From contig JAIOJX010000026.1 of the NCBI GenBank assembly GCA_022376925.1, forward strand, positions 254,135,330 through 254,199,329: a stretch of DNA of 64,000 nt, in the 5' to 3' direction. The notes below the pieces were generated by a model. It was not told the origin of the DNA and searched no databases. It saw nothing but the letters and a program-made list of their open reading frames with translations. Position numbers and translations under genes: made by a program. This document shows positions 22,145 through 33,451 of the stretch, piece after piece. Origin of the DNA: Tragulus kanchil (lineage: Eukaryota; Chordata; Mammalia; Artiodactyla; Tragulidae). The first letter of the stretch is position 1. Every line of letters begins with the position of its first letter.

Positions 22145-23067
22145 GAACATAGAGGAAGAAAGCAGTGGGAAAGAGGAAAGAGAAAAGAGAATTAGAGGTT
22201 TTCAAGAATTAAAATTAAAGTTAAAAAAAATACAATAAAATAAAAGTCTAAAAAAGAAGTTAAAAATTAAAAAGAGCAGAAAAAATTAATAAGAGACTGA
22301 AAAACAAAGAAAAAACACATAAAACAAATCAAACAAATGAAAACAACAACTACAAAAAAAAAAAATCACCAAAAAAAACCCCAATAAACAAAGAAACTAA
22401 TAAACCCCAAACCAGACCAATCAATTGAATAAGCAAAATAGTCCACCACAAACAAGCAGAAGAAAAGGAAAAAAAAAAAGAAAAGAAAGTTAAACACTGT
22501 CCTTGGTTTTTATCTTCTCATCTGCCTGTTGGAAACCAATCTGCTCTTGATGGTGGTATCTTGATGGCGTAGTCTTTCCCTTATAGTGCCGGTTGCTGTG
22601 GTTTCCGTTTTTGTGTTCAGCAAAATGAGGGCTTTGCTGCCATACTGGGTGCTGGCTGGGACGGTGGGCTGATCCCAGTCAGTCGGGCGGAGGCAGTGGT
22701 GCGCTCAGTCCCATGTTGGAGGGGGGCACCCCGGCTCTACCGCGCACCCGCCTGTAGTCTCCAATCCCTGCTCTTTCCCTGACTTCCTCCGCTGCTGCTG
22801 CAGCTCTAGGGGAGCATGGGCTCCTCCGCCACTGGCACACGCGCACTGCCAGTTATGTGTCTAAGTCCCAAAGGCGGACGCGAGCTTTCCCGTCCAACTC
22901 GTGCCCAGTCCCTGGTTAGCAACCGGTGGACGACTTCCCCTCTCCATTCAGCAAGCCCTCCAGTTGGAGTGGCTGAACTTACCCGCGCCGCGGCTCCTCA
23001 TGGCGCCCGCGGCTCCTCGTAACAGCGGGTTCTGGCGGCTCCTCGCGGCGGCAGGTTCCGGCGTCTC
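20270..23067 (-). promoter_or_regulatory. L1 5' UTR with GC-rich internal promoter region
   Basis: About 1.7 kb once duplication 7 is counted once. Near ORF1 it is AT-rich. 22150-22500 is an A-rich tract on + (T-rich in L1 sense). The outer 22520-23067 is GC-rich with many CpGs, as expected for an internal RNA polymerase II promoter of a full-length L1. The motif 'gcggctcctc' occurs three times near the 5' end (22990, 23009, 23035). No transcription-factor site is proven. Short frames here (68 and 75 residues) are composition artefacts. Confidence 0.8.
21050..21361 (-). pseudogene. L1 ORF1 N-terminal fragment, duplicated copy
   Basis: Repeats residues 1-103 of the intact ORF1 and then runs into the seamless joint at 21053. 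In the real element this is the true 5' end of ORF1 adjoining the 5' UTR. Confidence 0.9.
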
Positions 23068-23286
23068 TCAATCATTTTTACCATTGGTGAATTTTAAGGT
23101 CAACAGATTCAGTAGGAAAAGACTGTAAACTGAAACTATAATATTAGCATATTCCCTGAGCCTTTTCTTGTGTATGAAATAAAATGTGTATTTGATATAA
23201 CATGCGACGGTTAAATGATCCACTGTGTACTGGATGTATTCAAAAACATGTTTCCAGAACATTTGAAGAATACTAAAACTCTGAAG

Positions 23287-23502
23287 AAGGATCCCTGGTG
23301 ACTCAGTGGTAAAGAATCTGCCTACAATGCAGGAGACACAGGAGACATGGGCTCATTCCCTGAATTGGGAAGATGCCCTGAAGAAGGAAATGGCAATTCA
23401 CCCCGGATATCCTTATCAGAGAAAATCCCATGGACAGAGGAGCCTGGTAGACAACAATCTATGGGGTTGTAAAGAGCTGGCCACAACTGAGCACACGCAC
23501 AT
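23287..23502 (+). mobile_element. Bov-tA-type SINE
   Basis: Head 'ggatccctggtgactcagtg', then 'aaagaatctgcctacaatgc' and an internal echo of 'caggagaca' (twice in a row). The body contains 'aaatcccatggacagaggag' and it ends 'gccacaactgagcacacgca'. Confidence 0.9.
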
Positions 23503-23861
23503 ATATGCACAAAACTCTGAATAAACTTAGTCATTTTATAGAAGCTGACTTTATTAGAGAAAATGATTCACAAGAAACATTGTTAGTTATTAATAAAAAG
23601 TACCACCTGGAAAAATACAAAGCTGAGCAGTTTACTGAGTGTGTGGGCACAGTGGTGGGGAAGAGACAGATTGGCACAGGTGTGAGTTACCTTGAAAGGC
23701 AGACAGGTTACAAAAGAAAAGTTTTCTTTTCTGAAAATGTTTGTCTATAACTTCCTGTTGGCTAGCTACTGCTAGAAAGACAAGGCATATACTGATTCTT
23801 CTGACTTGTATTTTGGTGAAATTTCTCAACTTTTTACTGGTTTATTAAAGGCCAGAACTTA

Positions 23862-24071
23862 ATGGGGCTTCCCATGTGGCTCTAGTGGTAAAGAATCTGC
23901 CTGCAATGCAGGATATACAGGTTCAATCCCTGGGTTGGCAAGATCCTCTGGAGTAGGAAATGGAGTAGGAAATGGCAACCCCCTCCAGTATTCTTGCCTG
24001 TAGAATTCCATGGGCAGAGGAGCCTACTGGGCTATCGTCCACGGGTTCATGAAGAGTAGGACATGACTGAG

Positions 24072-24106
<35 letters not shown>

Positions 24107-24114
24107 GCGCGCCT
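23862..24114 (+). mobile_element. Bov-tA-type SINE with (AC)n/(GC)n tail
   Basis: 'ggggcttcccatgtggctct' head, B-box-like 'ggttcaatccctgg', body 'aattccatgggcagaggagc', then an alternating (AC)n run at about 24074-24103 passing into 'gcgcgcgc'. A short internal repeat 'ggaaatggagtaggaaatgg' is present. Confidence 0.93.
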
Positions 24115-25048
24115 ATTTGAGTTACCTGAACTGATACCTTGCAAATATACCTTCCTGGTGATCACTTAAGCCTTAGAAAACATTCCTCTCCACTGAATAC
24201 AAAACAAAATGAGACAAAAAAGCTCAGAGAGTCAGCACAGATTACTTTTGCACAAAAGCCACCCTTGACTAAAATCTTTGTTGAGAATAAAGTATTATTA
24301 TATTCATTGCTCCATGTCCATGGATTGGAAAACTTGGTGTCATATCTCCCCCAAATTTTTCTCAATGCAATCACAATAAAAACTTTAACAGGTGTGTATG
24401 TATGTGTATGAAAATGATAATTTGCCTCTAAAATTTGTATGAAATACAAAGAACCAAGAGTTACCAAGATAATCTTTAAAAAACTGCAAAGCTGGAAGCC
24501 TTCCACTACCAGATAGCAAGAATTATTGTAAAGCTACCAAAATTAAGACAGTGTGGTATTTCAGCAGAAATAAACAAATAGTCCATAGAGCAGGATAGAA
24601 TTTCCAGAAACAGAACTGCACATTTATGATTATGACTGCCTGGTTCATGGCAAAAGTAATTTTGTAGTGCAGAGAGAAAAGGATGGTCTTTCCAATAAAT
24701 GACACTGGATTAATTGGCTATCTGTAAAGAAAATATGTATCTTGACCCCTAAATCTCTCAAAAAAAAAAAAAAAAAACCTCAAAGTGGATGAAAGACTTG
24801 TGTAAAAATACAACCTGGAACTATAAAACTCCTAGAAGAAAACATCAGAAAGAGTTTTTAAATCAAAGAAAGAACTAGCAGGTGTGAGTTACCTTGAAAG
24901 AACAAAAGTTTTCTTTTCTGAAAATGTTTGTCTATAACTTCCTGTTGGCTAGCTACTGCTAGAAAGACAAGGCATATACTGATTCTTCTGACTTGTATTT
25001 TGGTGAAATTTCTCAACTTTTTACTGGTTTATTAAAGGCCAGAACTTA

Positions 25049-25258
25049 ATGGGGCTTCCCATGTGGCTCTAGTGGTAAAGAATCTGCCTGCAATGCAGGA
25101 TATACAGGTTCAATCCCTGGGTTGGCAAGATCCTCTGGAGTAGGAAATGGAGTAGGAAATGGCAACCCCCTCCAGTATTCTTGCCTGTAGAATTCCATGG
25201 GCAGAGGAGCCTACTGGGCTATCGTCCACGGGTTCATGAAGAGTAGGACATGACTGAG

Positions 25259-25293
<35 letters not shown>

Positions 25294-25301
25294 GCGCGCC
25301 T
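25049..25301 (+). mobile_element. Bov-tA-type SINE with (AC)n/(GC)n tail (duplicate)
   Basis: Second copy of 23862-24114 through duplication 8, offset 1187. The dinucleotide run has the same length in both copies, unusual for two long-separated paralogues but expected for one locus read twice. Confidence 0.93.
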
Positions 25302-25690
25302 ATTTGAGTTACCTGAACTGATACCTTGCAAATATACCTTCCTGGTGATCACTTAAGCCTTAGAAAACATTCCTCTCCACTGAATACAAAACAAAATGAG
25401 ACAAAAAAGCTCAGAGAGTCAGCACAGATTACTTTTGCACAAAAGCCACCCTTGACTAAAATCTTTGTTGAGAATAAAGTATTATTATATTCATTGCTCC
25501 ATGTCCATGGATTGGAAAACTTGGTGTCATATCTCCCCCAAATTTTTCTCAATGCAATCACAATAAAAACTTTAACAGGTGTGTATGTATGTGTATGAAA
25601 ATGATAATTTGCCTCTAAAATTTGTATGAAATACAAAGAACCAAGAGTTACCAAGATAATCTTTAAAAAACTGCAAAGCTGGAAGCCTTC

Positions 25691-27864
25691 CACTACCAGA
25701 TAGCAAGAATTATTGTAAAGCTACCAAAATTAAGACAGTGTGGTATTTCAGCAGAAATAAACAAATAGTCCATAGAGCAGGATAGAATTTCCAGAAACAG
25801 AACTGCACATTTATGATTATGACTGCCTGGTTCATGGCAAAAGTAATTTTGTAGTGCAGAGAGAAAAGGATGGTCTTTCCAATAAATGACACTGGATTAA
25901 TTGGCTATCTGTAAAGAAAATATGTATCTTGACCCCTAAATCTCTCAAAAAAAAAAAAAAAAAACCTCAAAGTGGATGAAAGACTTGTGTAAAAATACAA
26001 CCTGGAACTATAAAACTCCTAGAAGAAAACATAAGGGAAAGAGTTTTTACAATAGGACAAAGAAAGAACTAGCAATAAAGAAATGATTTGGAAAACTGTC
26101 CTATGTTAAAAGTACAACATTCTCGTCATCAAGAGACATTCAGAGAGTAAAAAGGCAAAGAACAGAACAGGAGAAGATTCAACATTTAAAACTTACAAAG
26201 ACCTCATATACAAGATAACCCCAACAGATGGGCTAGAAAATATAATAAACCAATCCAACAGAAAAAAAATGCAACAGATTTACATAGGTATGTTTTGAAA
26301 GAGAATATATAAATGTCAATAAATACATAAGATATTTAACCTCATTAGTCATCAGGGAAATGAAAAATAAACCTGCAATTAGAAACAGTTTCACATCTAC
26401 TGAAAGGGATAAAATATAGAAGGCCAGGAATATCAAGTCTTGACAAGGATATGGATAACAGAAACTCTTGTAAACTATTGGTAGATATGTAATTTTGTAG
26501 TATCTAAGAAATCTGGACATAAAACACATCATATGACCAGTAATTTTCACCCCTCAATGCATGCTATAAATAAATTCATATCTATGTTCACCAAAATAGA
26601 TTTGCAATAATATTCTCAGCAGTATTATTTGTAATAGTGTAAATTTGAAAACAACATACTGTCCATCAATATTGAGTGGACAAATAAATTGAATCATATA
26701 AATACAATAAAATAGACCAGTTTTCACTACATGCAACAGTGAAGGAGACTCTCACAAGTGAAGTGGACATAAATTGAAGTCAAATATAAACTACACTACC
26801 AGATAGCAAGAATTATTGTAAAGCTACCAAAATTAAGACAGTGTGGTATTTCAGCAGAAATAAACAAATAGTCCATAGAGCAGGATAGAATTTCCAGAAA
26901 CAGAACTGCACATTTATGATTATGACTGCCTGGTTCATGGCAAAAGTAATTTTGTAGTGCAGAGAGAAAAGGATGGTCTTTCCAATAAATGACACTGGAT
27001 TAATTGGCTATCTGTAAAGAAAATATGTATCTTGCCCCCAAAACCTCACAAAAAAAAAAAAAAAAACCTCAAAGTGGATGAAAGACTTGTGTAAAAATAC
27101 AACCTGGAACTATAAAACTCCTAGAAGAAAACATAAGGGAAAGAGTTTTTACAATAGGACAAAGAAAGAACTAGCAATAAAGAAATGATTTGGAAAACTG
27201 TCCTATGTTAAAAGTACAACATTCTCGTCATCAAGAGACATTCAGAGAGTAAAAAGGCAAAGAACAGAACAGGAGAAGATTCAACATTTAAAACTTACAA
27301 AGACCTCATATACAAGATAACCCCAACAGATGGGCTAGAAAATATAATAAACCAATCCAACAGAAAAAAAATGCAACAGATTTACATAGGTATGTTTTGA
27401 AAGAGAATATATAAATGTCAATAAATACATAAGATATTTAACCTCATTAGTCATCAGGGAAATGAAAAATAAACCTGCAATTAGAAACAGTTTCACATCT
27501 ACTGAAAGGGATAAAATATAGAAGGCCAGGAATATCAAGTCTTGACAAGGATATGGATAACAGAAACTCTTGTAAACTATTGGTAGATATGTAATTTTGT
27601 AGTATCTAAGAAATCTGGACATAAAACACATCATATGACCAGTAATTTTCACCCCTCAATGCATGCTATAAATAAATTCATATCTATGTTCACCAAAATA
27701 GATTTGCAATAATATTCTCAGCAGTATTATTTGTAATAGTGTAAATTTGAAAACAACATACTGTCCATCAATATTGAGTGGACAAATAAATTGAATCATA
27801 TAAATACAATAAAATAGACCAGTTTTCACTACATGCAACAGTGAAGGAGACTCTCACAAGTGAA
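25691..27864. repeat. Duplication 9 (25691-26762 / 26794-27864, offset 1103 to 1102)
   Basis: Two copies of about 1.07 kb. The first 384 bases of copy 1 are also the end of duplication 8 copy 2, so this stretch occurs three times (near 24504, 25691 and 26794). About 31 bp of filler (26763-26793, 'gtggacataaattgaagtca...') fit neither copy. Copy 2 has a small mismatch cluster around the A run at 27033-27066. Confidence 0.97.
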
Positions 27865-29731
27865 ATGTTTAACCAAGGCAGCCACAAAAGAGTTACACAC
27901 TGTGTAATTCTATGTATATGAAGTTCAAAAAGTGGCAAAGTTAATTATGGTGTAGGAGTCAAGAGAGCAGATACCTTGAGAGCACAAAAGAAGGACTTCT
28001 GAAGAACTGGCAATCCTGATGGTCCATCTGGGTGCTGGGAACATGGGTATGTTCACTCTGTGAAGAGTTGATGCCGTGCATGTAGGAGTTATTTACATTG
28101 CTGTGTTATGCCATTCATCAATAAAATGCTCATTAATAAGAGTCATTATCTTACCTGCACATAATTCAAGGTTTAGGGAAGAAAGTTTGGCAATATCTAT
28201 TAAAATTTTAATGCAATTTTAATCAAGCAGTTCACTTTTAGGAAGTTACACTACTAAAACTCTTGAACAAGGTACAGTTATATATATGTGCCACTGGTCC
28301 TGCCCTTCCACTTACACACTGTCATTTCTCAGTTTTCATGGCACAGCACGCCTATCATTCTCCCTCTGTGACATTTCTTCTTGATCATCATCCTCACTAC
28401 CCCCTCTTCTTCCACCCTCTAAACACAGGAGAGTTCCCCAGCTCTGCACTGTGCCTTCAACCCTTCTCTCCAACTTCTTTCCCCATGTGACTTCTTTTAG
28501 TCTAATGGCTTTAAGTGCCATCTGATGCCAGTGGCTTCCAATTGTATTTCTCTTGTCCCTGAGCCTCCCTTAAAGTCTAGATTCATACATCCAACTTCCA
28601 ACTCGCGTTCTAATTGGCTTTCCAACTTTTTAAAAGGCAGTCTTTATACTTGTTTTTGTAGTATCTAAGAAATCTGGACATAAAACACATCATATGACCA
28701 GTAATTTTCACCCCTCAATGCATGCTATAAATAAATTCATATCTATGTTCACCAAAATAGATTTGCAATAATATTCTCAGCAGTATTATTTGTAATAGTG
28801 TAAATTTGAAAACAACATACTGTCCATCAATATTGAGTGGACAAATAAATTGAATCATATAAATACAATAAAATAGACCAGTTTTCACTACATGCAACAG
28901 TGAAGGAGACTCTCACAAGTGAAATGTTTAACCAAGGCAGCCACAAAAGAGTTACACACTGTGTAATTCTATGTATATGAAGTTCAAAAAGTGGCAAAGT
29001 TAATTATGGTGTAGGAGTCAAGAGAGCAGATACCTTGAGAGCACAAAAGAAGGACTTCTGAAGAACTGGCAATCCTGATGGTCCATCTGGGTGCTGGGAA
29101 CATGGGTATGTTCACTCTGTGAAGAGTTGATGCCGTGCATGTAGGAGTTATTTACATTGCTGTGTTATGCCATTCATCAATAAAATGCTCATTAATAAGA
29201 GTCATTATCTTACCTGCACATAATTCAAGGTTTAGGGAAGAAAGTTTGGCAATATCTATTAAAATTTTAATGCAATTTTAATCAAGCAGTTCACTTTTAG
29301 GAAGTTACACTACTAAAACTCTTGAACAAGGTACAGTTATATATATGTGCCACTGGTCCTGCCCTTCCACTTACACACTGTCATTTCTCAGTTTTCATGG
29401 CACAGCACGCCTATCATTCTCCCTCTGTGACATTTCTTCTTGATCATCATCCTCACTACCCCCTCTTCTTCCACCCTCTAAACACAGGAGAGTTCCCCAG
29501 CTCTGCACTGTGCCTTCAACCCTTCTCTCCAACTTCTTTCCCCATGTGACTTCTTTTAGTCTAATGGCTTTAAGTGCCATCTGATGCCAGTGGCTTCCAA
29601 TTGTATTTCTCTTGTCCCTGAGCCTCCCTTAAAGTCTAGATTCATACATCCAACTTCCAACTCGCCGTTCTAATTGGCTTTCTAGTAGGCGTAACAGATT
29701 TAATATATTCAAAAAGGCAGTCTTTATACTT
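27595..29731. repeat. Duplication 10 (27595-28651 / 28654-29731, offset 1059 to 1080)
   Basis: Two copies of about 1.06 kb. The interior is identical at 1059. Near its end copy 1 has lost about 20 bases compared with copy 2 ('ggctttccaactttttaaaa' against a longer stretch at 29679-29715) and shows 'ctcgcgttc' for 'ctcgccgttc'. The first 270 bases are shared with duplication 9, giving another threefold segment. Confidence 0.97.
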
Positions 29732-30500
29732 CGCTTGATCAAACTTTCTTCTGCTCAGTCGTCCCCTTCGCAATAAATGGCACCATCCTCCCCACTGTTT
29801 GGGACTCATATCTAGGAGCCTTCCGTTACACATCTGCTTTTCTTTACTGTCTATTTAATTATTCACCAAGATGATTGCTGTGCTTGAATCTGCTTGCTTC
29901 TCTTCATCTCCACTGCCATTACTGGAGTCATTAAATTTCAATTAGGTAATTTAAATATGCCCTTAGCTGGTTTCTTTAGTTCAAATTTTCCCTTTTAAAA
30001 GTTCATTTTCTAAGCAGATTAATATTTTAACTCATAAACCAGACCATGCCACTCCCTTCCTTGAGACCTTAAATGGTTTCCCATTGCTTTTGTGTGAAAA
30101 TTGAGACTCTTTCCCACAAGGGTCAGCAAGGTCCTGCCTTTTCCAGTTTCTGTCATATATGACACACCTGTCATCACCCACTTGCCCAGCTCTCTGCACT
30201 TCAGCCACACTGGCCTTCCTCTGGACCTCGAGCATCTCAAGTCCTGTCTGCCCTCTGGGTCTTTGTATTTGCTTTTCCCATTTCCTGAGAGGGTCTACCT
30301 CTGCAGAAAGCTGGCCCCTTCTCATCCTGTAAGTCTCTGCTCAAATGTCCCCTACCCAGAGAAATCTCTGCTAGCATTCTATCTAGAGTGACCTCACTGC
30401 TTCCATGCTGTTTCACCCTTTTATTTCCTTCTTGGCATTTATCATGAACTGAATTGCTTTAAATATATCACTTCACAATCTAAAATGTACATCTTTACAT
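28330..30500 (+). mobile_element. L2 LINE, sense, long fragment (inflated by duplication 10)
   Basis: Sequential L2 landmarks are visible: 'ggctttaagtgccatctgat', 'catacatccaacttccaact', 'aaaaggcagtctttatac', 'caataaatggcaccatcctc', 'gaccatgccactcccttcct', 'gcacttcagccacactggcc' and 'aagtctctgctcaaatgtcc'. This order matches the mammalian L2 reverse-transcriptase-to-3' end. All frames are decayed. The open frames at 30019-30391 are shadows of this fossil. Confidence 0.8.
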
Positions 30501-30616
30501 ATTTTCTTTCTTGCTAAAATGTAAGTGGAATGAAGGCAAGGGCACATGGGTTTTTTGGGGTATGTGTGCCTTATTCACCTGCATCTGTTACGGTTCGTGA
30601 AAATGCTAGACATTTT

Positions 30617-30812
30617 TAAAAATTTCGTTGTCTTATGGTAGCAGGGACTGGTTTTATGGAAGTCAATTTTTCCACAGATCTGGGGTTGGGTGACGGTTTG
30701 GGAGTGATTCAAGCATATTACTTTTACTGTGCAGTTTATTTCTATTATTATTACATTAGCTCCACCTCGGGTCATCAGGCATTAGCTCCTAGAGGTTGGG
30801 GAGCCTTGACTT
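30617..30812 (-). mobile_element. hAT-Charlie-type non-autonomous DNA transposon relic (MER1-like)
   Basis: 'gcagggactggttttatgga', 'agtcaatttttccacagatc', 'cacctcgggtcatcaggcat' and 'ggttggggagccttg' match blocks of the MER1-type element in reverse orientation, with the GC-rich core missing. Family assignment is from memory. Confidence 0.6.
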
Positions 30813-30819
30813 AAGGAAT

Positions 30820-31060
30820 AACTAAATTGCAACATTCTTTCTAATAATGAGAATTTGAAAATAGCATAGTGCACTGGTCAAACAAGCTGTGGTGTATTCG
30901 TATACCACATTGGACTCGTATAATAGAGTACAATGAAGTCATGAAAAAGAACATCTGAGTATAATGAAGTAAATACATATACATTTTATGTCATACAACT
31001 GAGAAATTCAGGAAGCAGTATACCCAAAAAGGAGGACAAACACATATTTGATGATAGACA
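30820..31060 (+). mobile_element. Possible old L1 3'-end fragment
   Basis: 'ctgtggtgtattcgtatacc', 'atagagtacaatgaagtcat' and 'acaactgagaaattcagg' resemble the L1M 3' region. Too decayed for a firm call. Confidence 0.4.
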
Positions 31061-31108
31061 ATATGCATGTAGGTGGGTTCCAGGCTACAAGTGGTGAGTC
31101 CAGAGTTT

Positions 31109-31335
31109 CTCCTGGTCAGGGTTCTCATCTGAGGGTGTCTTTGCCCATTAGGAGATGTTTGACCATGAATGAAATTATTGTTGACTTTCACAAGTTGGGG
31201 AGGGAGGAGATGCTTCCTGCATCTAGAAGGTAGAGACCAGGGATGCTGCTAAGTATGCTTCAACACCCAGGATGACAGCCCCCACAAAAAGGAATGACCC
31301 AGCTGCCCATAGGGGTGAGGTAGGGAAACTCGAGG
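31109..31335 (+). mobile_element. MER5A-like hAT transposon relic
   Basis: 'tagagaccagggatgctgct', 'aacacccaggatgacagccc' and 'ggtgaggtagggaaactcg' correspond in order to MER5A. Repeated at 32212-32438 by duplication 11. Confidence 0.75.
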
Positions 31336-32064
31336 TGGGTGGATGCAGTATTTTCTGTTATTATCCAGTCTCTGCATGGGGGCTTGAGCTACATGGAATG
31401 GTGGTTCATCTTCAGGTCTTTACTTTTTAAAAACTGTCCACATCTAGAAGCTATCCAAACTGATAACAACAACTCAGATATTTACCACCAGCTATTAGAA
31501 TGGTCATGATTTTCCTATGTTATTCAATTTGAGCAATTTCCTAATTTTTAGTAGTTTTCTGCAGAGCTCAGTCTAGAGACATATTTCTCCAATATTGTAG
31601 GAGGTATTTGCTTTGTGACTGCCCTTCTGCTTCTCTTCTCTCGTGGATAATTAGAAGGATTTATTCTCTGGAGATGTCAAGTAGGCACCTTTCTCATTAC
31701 CTAAATTTACTTAGAGAAAAATAAATCAGTATCAGATGCAAGTGCAGGAAGTATCCAAAGGAGCTGTTCCAATCCAGAGAAAATAATTTCTGGTATGTAT
31801 AGTTAGAAAAATGCTGAAGAATTCTTTACCTCCTTTTTTTGTAATAACCTTCTTACATTCCCCCAAACTGTGTTGAGGCAGAATTTATAACTGGCTTAAT
31901 TTACAGTGCAAAAAAAGAGCCTCTACTCCCTAGCATTTTTATTTTCAATCAGTGCAGGCCAAGTTCCAGGGTCATGTGAGGTGGGAGGGGATCATAAGTT
32001 TCCCAAGATAGAGTAAGGCTATCACTTTCAGTAGAAATAATGTTATCATCTATCTTTTAGAAGG
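31336..32064. other. Non-coding DNA, no recognised element
   Basis: Part of duplication 11, repeated at 32439-33168. AT-rich, no coding or repeat signature that I recognise. Confidence 0.5.
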
Positions 32065-32211
32065 CATGAAAAGAACATCTGAGGGTTCTTTTGTCATACA
32101 ACTGAGAAATTCAGGAAGCAGTATACCCAAAAAGGAGGACAAACACATATTTGATGATAGACAATATGCATGTAGGTGGGTTCCAGGCTACAAGTGGTGA
32201 GTCCAGAGTTT

Positions 32212-32438
32212 CTCCTGGTCAGGGTTCTCATCTGAGGGTGTCTTTGCCCATTAGGAGATGTTTGACCATGAATGAAATTATTGTTGACTTTCACAAGTTG
32301 GGGAGGGAGGAGATGCTTCCTGCATCTAGAAGGTAGAGACCAGGGATGCTGCTAAGTATGCTTCAACACCCAGGATGACAGCCCCCACAAAAAGGAATGA
32401 CCCAGCTGCCCATAGGGGTGAGGTAGGGAAACTCGAGG
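32212..32438 (+). mobile_element. MER5A-like relic (duplicate)
   Basis: Copy of 31109-31335 generated by duplication 11, with the same flanks and same internal changes. Confidence 0.75.
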
Positions 32439-33451
32439 TGGGTGGATGCAGTATCTCTCTGTTATTATCCAGTCTCTGCATGGGGGCTTGAGCTACATGG
32501 AATGGTGGTTCATCTTCAGGTCTTTACTTTTTAAAAACTGTCCACATCTAGAAGCTATCCAAACTGATAACAACAACTCAGATATTTACCACCAGCTATT
32601 AGAATGGTCATGATTTTCCTATGTTATTCAATTTGAGCAATTTCCTAATTTTTAGTAGTTTTCTGCAGAGCTCAGTCTAGAGACATATTTCTCCAATATT
32701 GTAGGAGGTATTTGCTTTGTGACTGCCCTTCTGCTTCTCTTCTCTCGTGGATAATTAGAAGGATTTATTCTCTGGAGATGTCAAGTAGGCACCTTTCTCA
32801 TTACCTAAATTTACTTAGAGAAAAATAAATCAGTATCAGATGCAAGTGCAGGAAGTATCCAAAGGAGCTGTTCCAATCCAGAGAAAATAATTTCTGGTAT
32901 GTATAGTTAGAAAAATGCTGAAGAATTCTTTACCTCCTTTTTTTGTAATAACCTTCTTACATTCCCCCAAACTGTGTTGAGGCAGAATTTATAACTGGCT
33001 TAATTTACAGTGCAAAAAAAGAGCCTCTACTCCCTAGCATTTTTATTTTCAATCAGTGCAGGCCAAGTTCCAGGGTCATGTGAGGTGGGAGGGGATCATA
33101 AGTTTCCCAAGATAGAGTAAGGCTATCACTTTCAGTAGAAATAATGTTATCATCTATCTTTTAGAAGGCTCCAATGAGAGAAAAATCAAAGTGCCAGGGA
33201 ACAGCACATTCTGGAAGTTGCTGCATAAAGAGAAGAAAAGTAGTACAAGAAGGTAGAGGGTAAGCCTAGAATGGCATTTCCCCAATCCAAAGTCATGGCT
33301 CTTGAGTTGAGAAGGGCCATGCCACAGAAAAACTGTCACAGTGTGTGAGTGCCGTACCCCTCCCTGTCTTCAGCATGACAAGGAGGAGAGAGGGAATGAA
33401 GATCTTTCTCAGGTGGCACTACATTTGGAACCCTTGTCTCAGTCATTCCAC

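Larger units (their letters stand above)
11802..23079 (-). mobile_element. Full-length antisense L1 (ruminant L1), inflated by four false duplications
   Basis: One L1 retrotransposon on the minus strand with 5' UTR, ORF1, ORF2, 3' UTR and A-rich tail (a T run on + at 11809-11819). It is bounded by a perfect 12-bp direct repeat 'tcaatcattttt' at 11802-11813 and 23068-23079, the expected target-site duplication. The span is about 11.3 kb here but about 6.8 kb once duplications 4-7 are counted once. The GC-rich 5' end is retained, so the copy is not 5'-truncated. The only reading-frame breaks I find coincide with joints or with homopolymer differences between duplicate copies. It is therefore a candidate young, possibly competent element. 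Confidence 0.93.
23677..26074. repeat. Duplication 8 (23677-24880 / 24879-26074, offset 1202 to 1187 to 1194)
   Basis: Longest unit, about 1.2 kb. Copy 2 lacks 15 bp close to its start ('ggcagacaggttacaaaaga' collapsed). Copy 1 lacks several bases close to its end ('aacatcagaaagag' against 'aacataagggaaagag'; 'tttttaaatcaaag' against 'tttttacaataggacaaag'). The interior is identical at offset 1187. Errors thus sit only on the two edges that meet at the joint. Confidence 0.97.
24290..28140 (+). mobile_element. Ancient L1 (L1M-type) 3' portion, decayed, inflated by duplications 8-10
   Basis: Sense-strand L1 ORF2 fossil: 'catgtccatggattggaaaa' and 'ctaccaaaattaagacagtg' correspond to conserved L1 ORF2 C-terminal codons. 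The 3' UTR-like part includes 'ggacaaataaattgaatcat'. No long frame survives; it is much older than the L1 at 11.8-23.1 kb. Its true extent is about 1.6 kb after merging the duplicated parts. Confidence 0.75.
30940..33169. repeat. Duplication 11 (30940-32065 / 32065-33169)
   Basis: Two copies of about 1.1 kb. Copy 2 starts 'catgaaaagaacatctgag' and soon lacks about 22 bp of copy 1 ('...tataatgaagtaaatacata...'), then runs at offset 1103, later 1104 after 'gcagtattttctg' against 'gcagtatctctctg'. The joint itself has no filler. Confidence 0.97.

Noticed and set aside
22816..23128. GC-rich block with 68- and 75-residue frames that looks like a CpG-island promoter and first exon of a host gene
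   Set aside because: It is the 5' end of the antisense L1: it stops at the L1 target-site duplication at 23068 and is collinear with the 5' UTR and ORF1.
30019..30391. Three overlapping frames of 73-97 residues
   Set aside because: The region is a decayed L2 and the frames do not follow the L2 coding frame.
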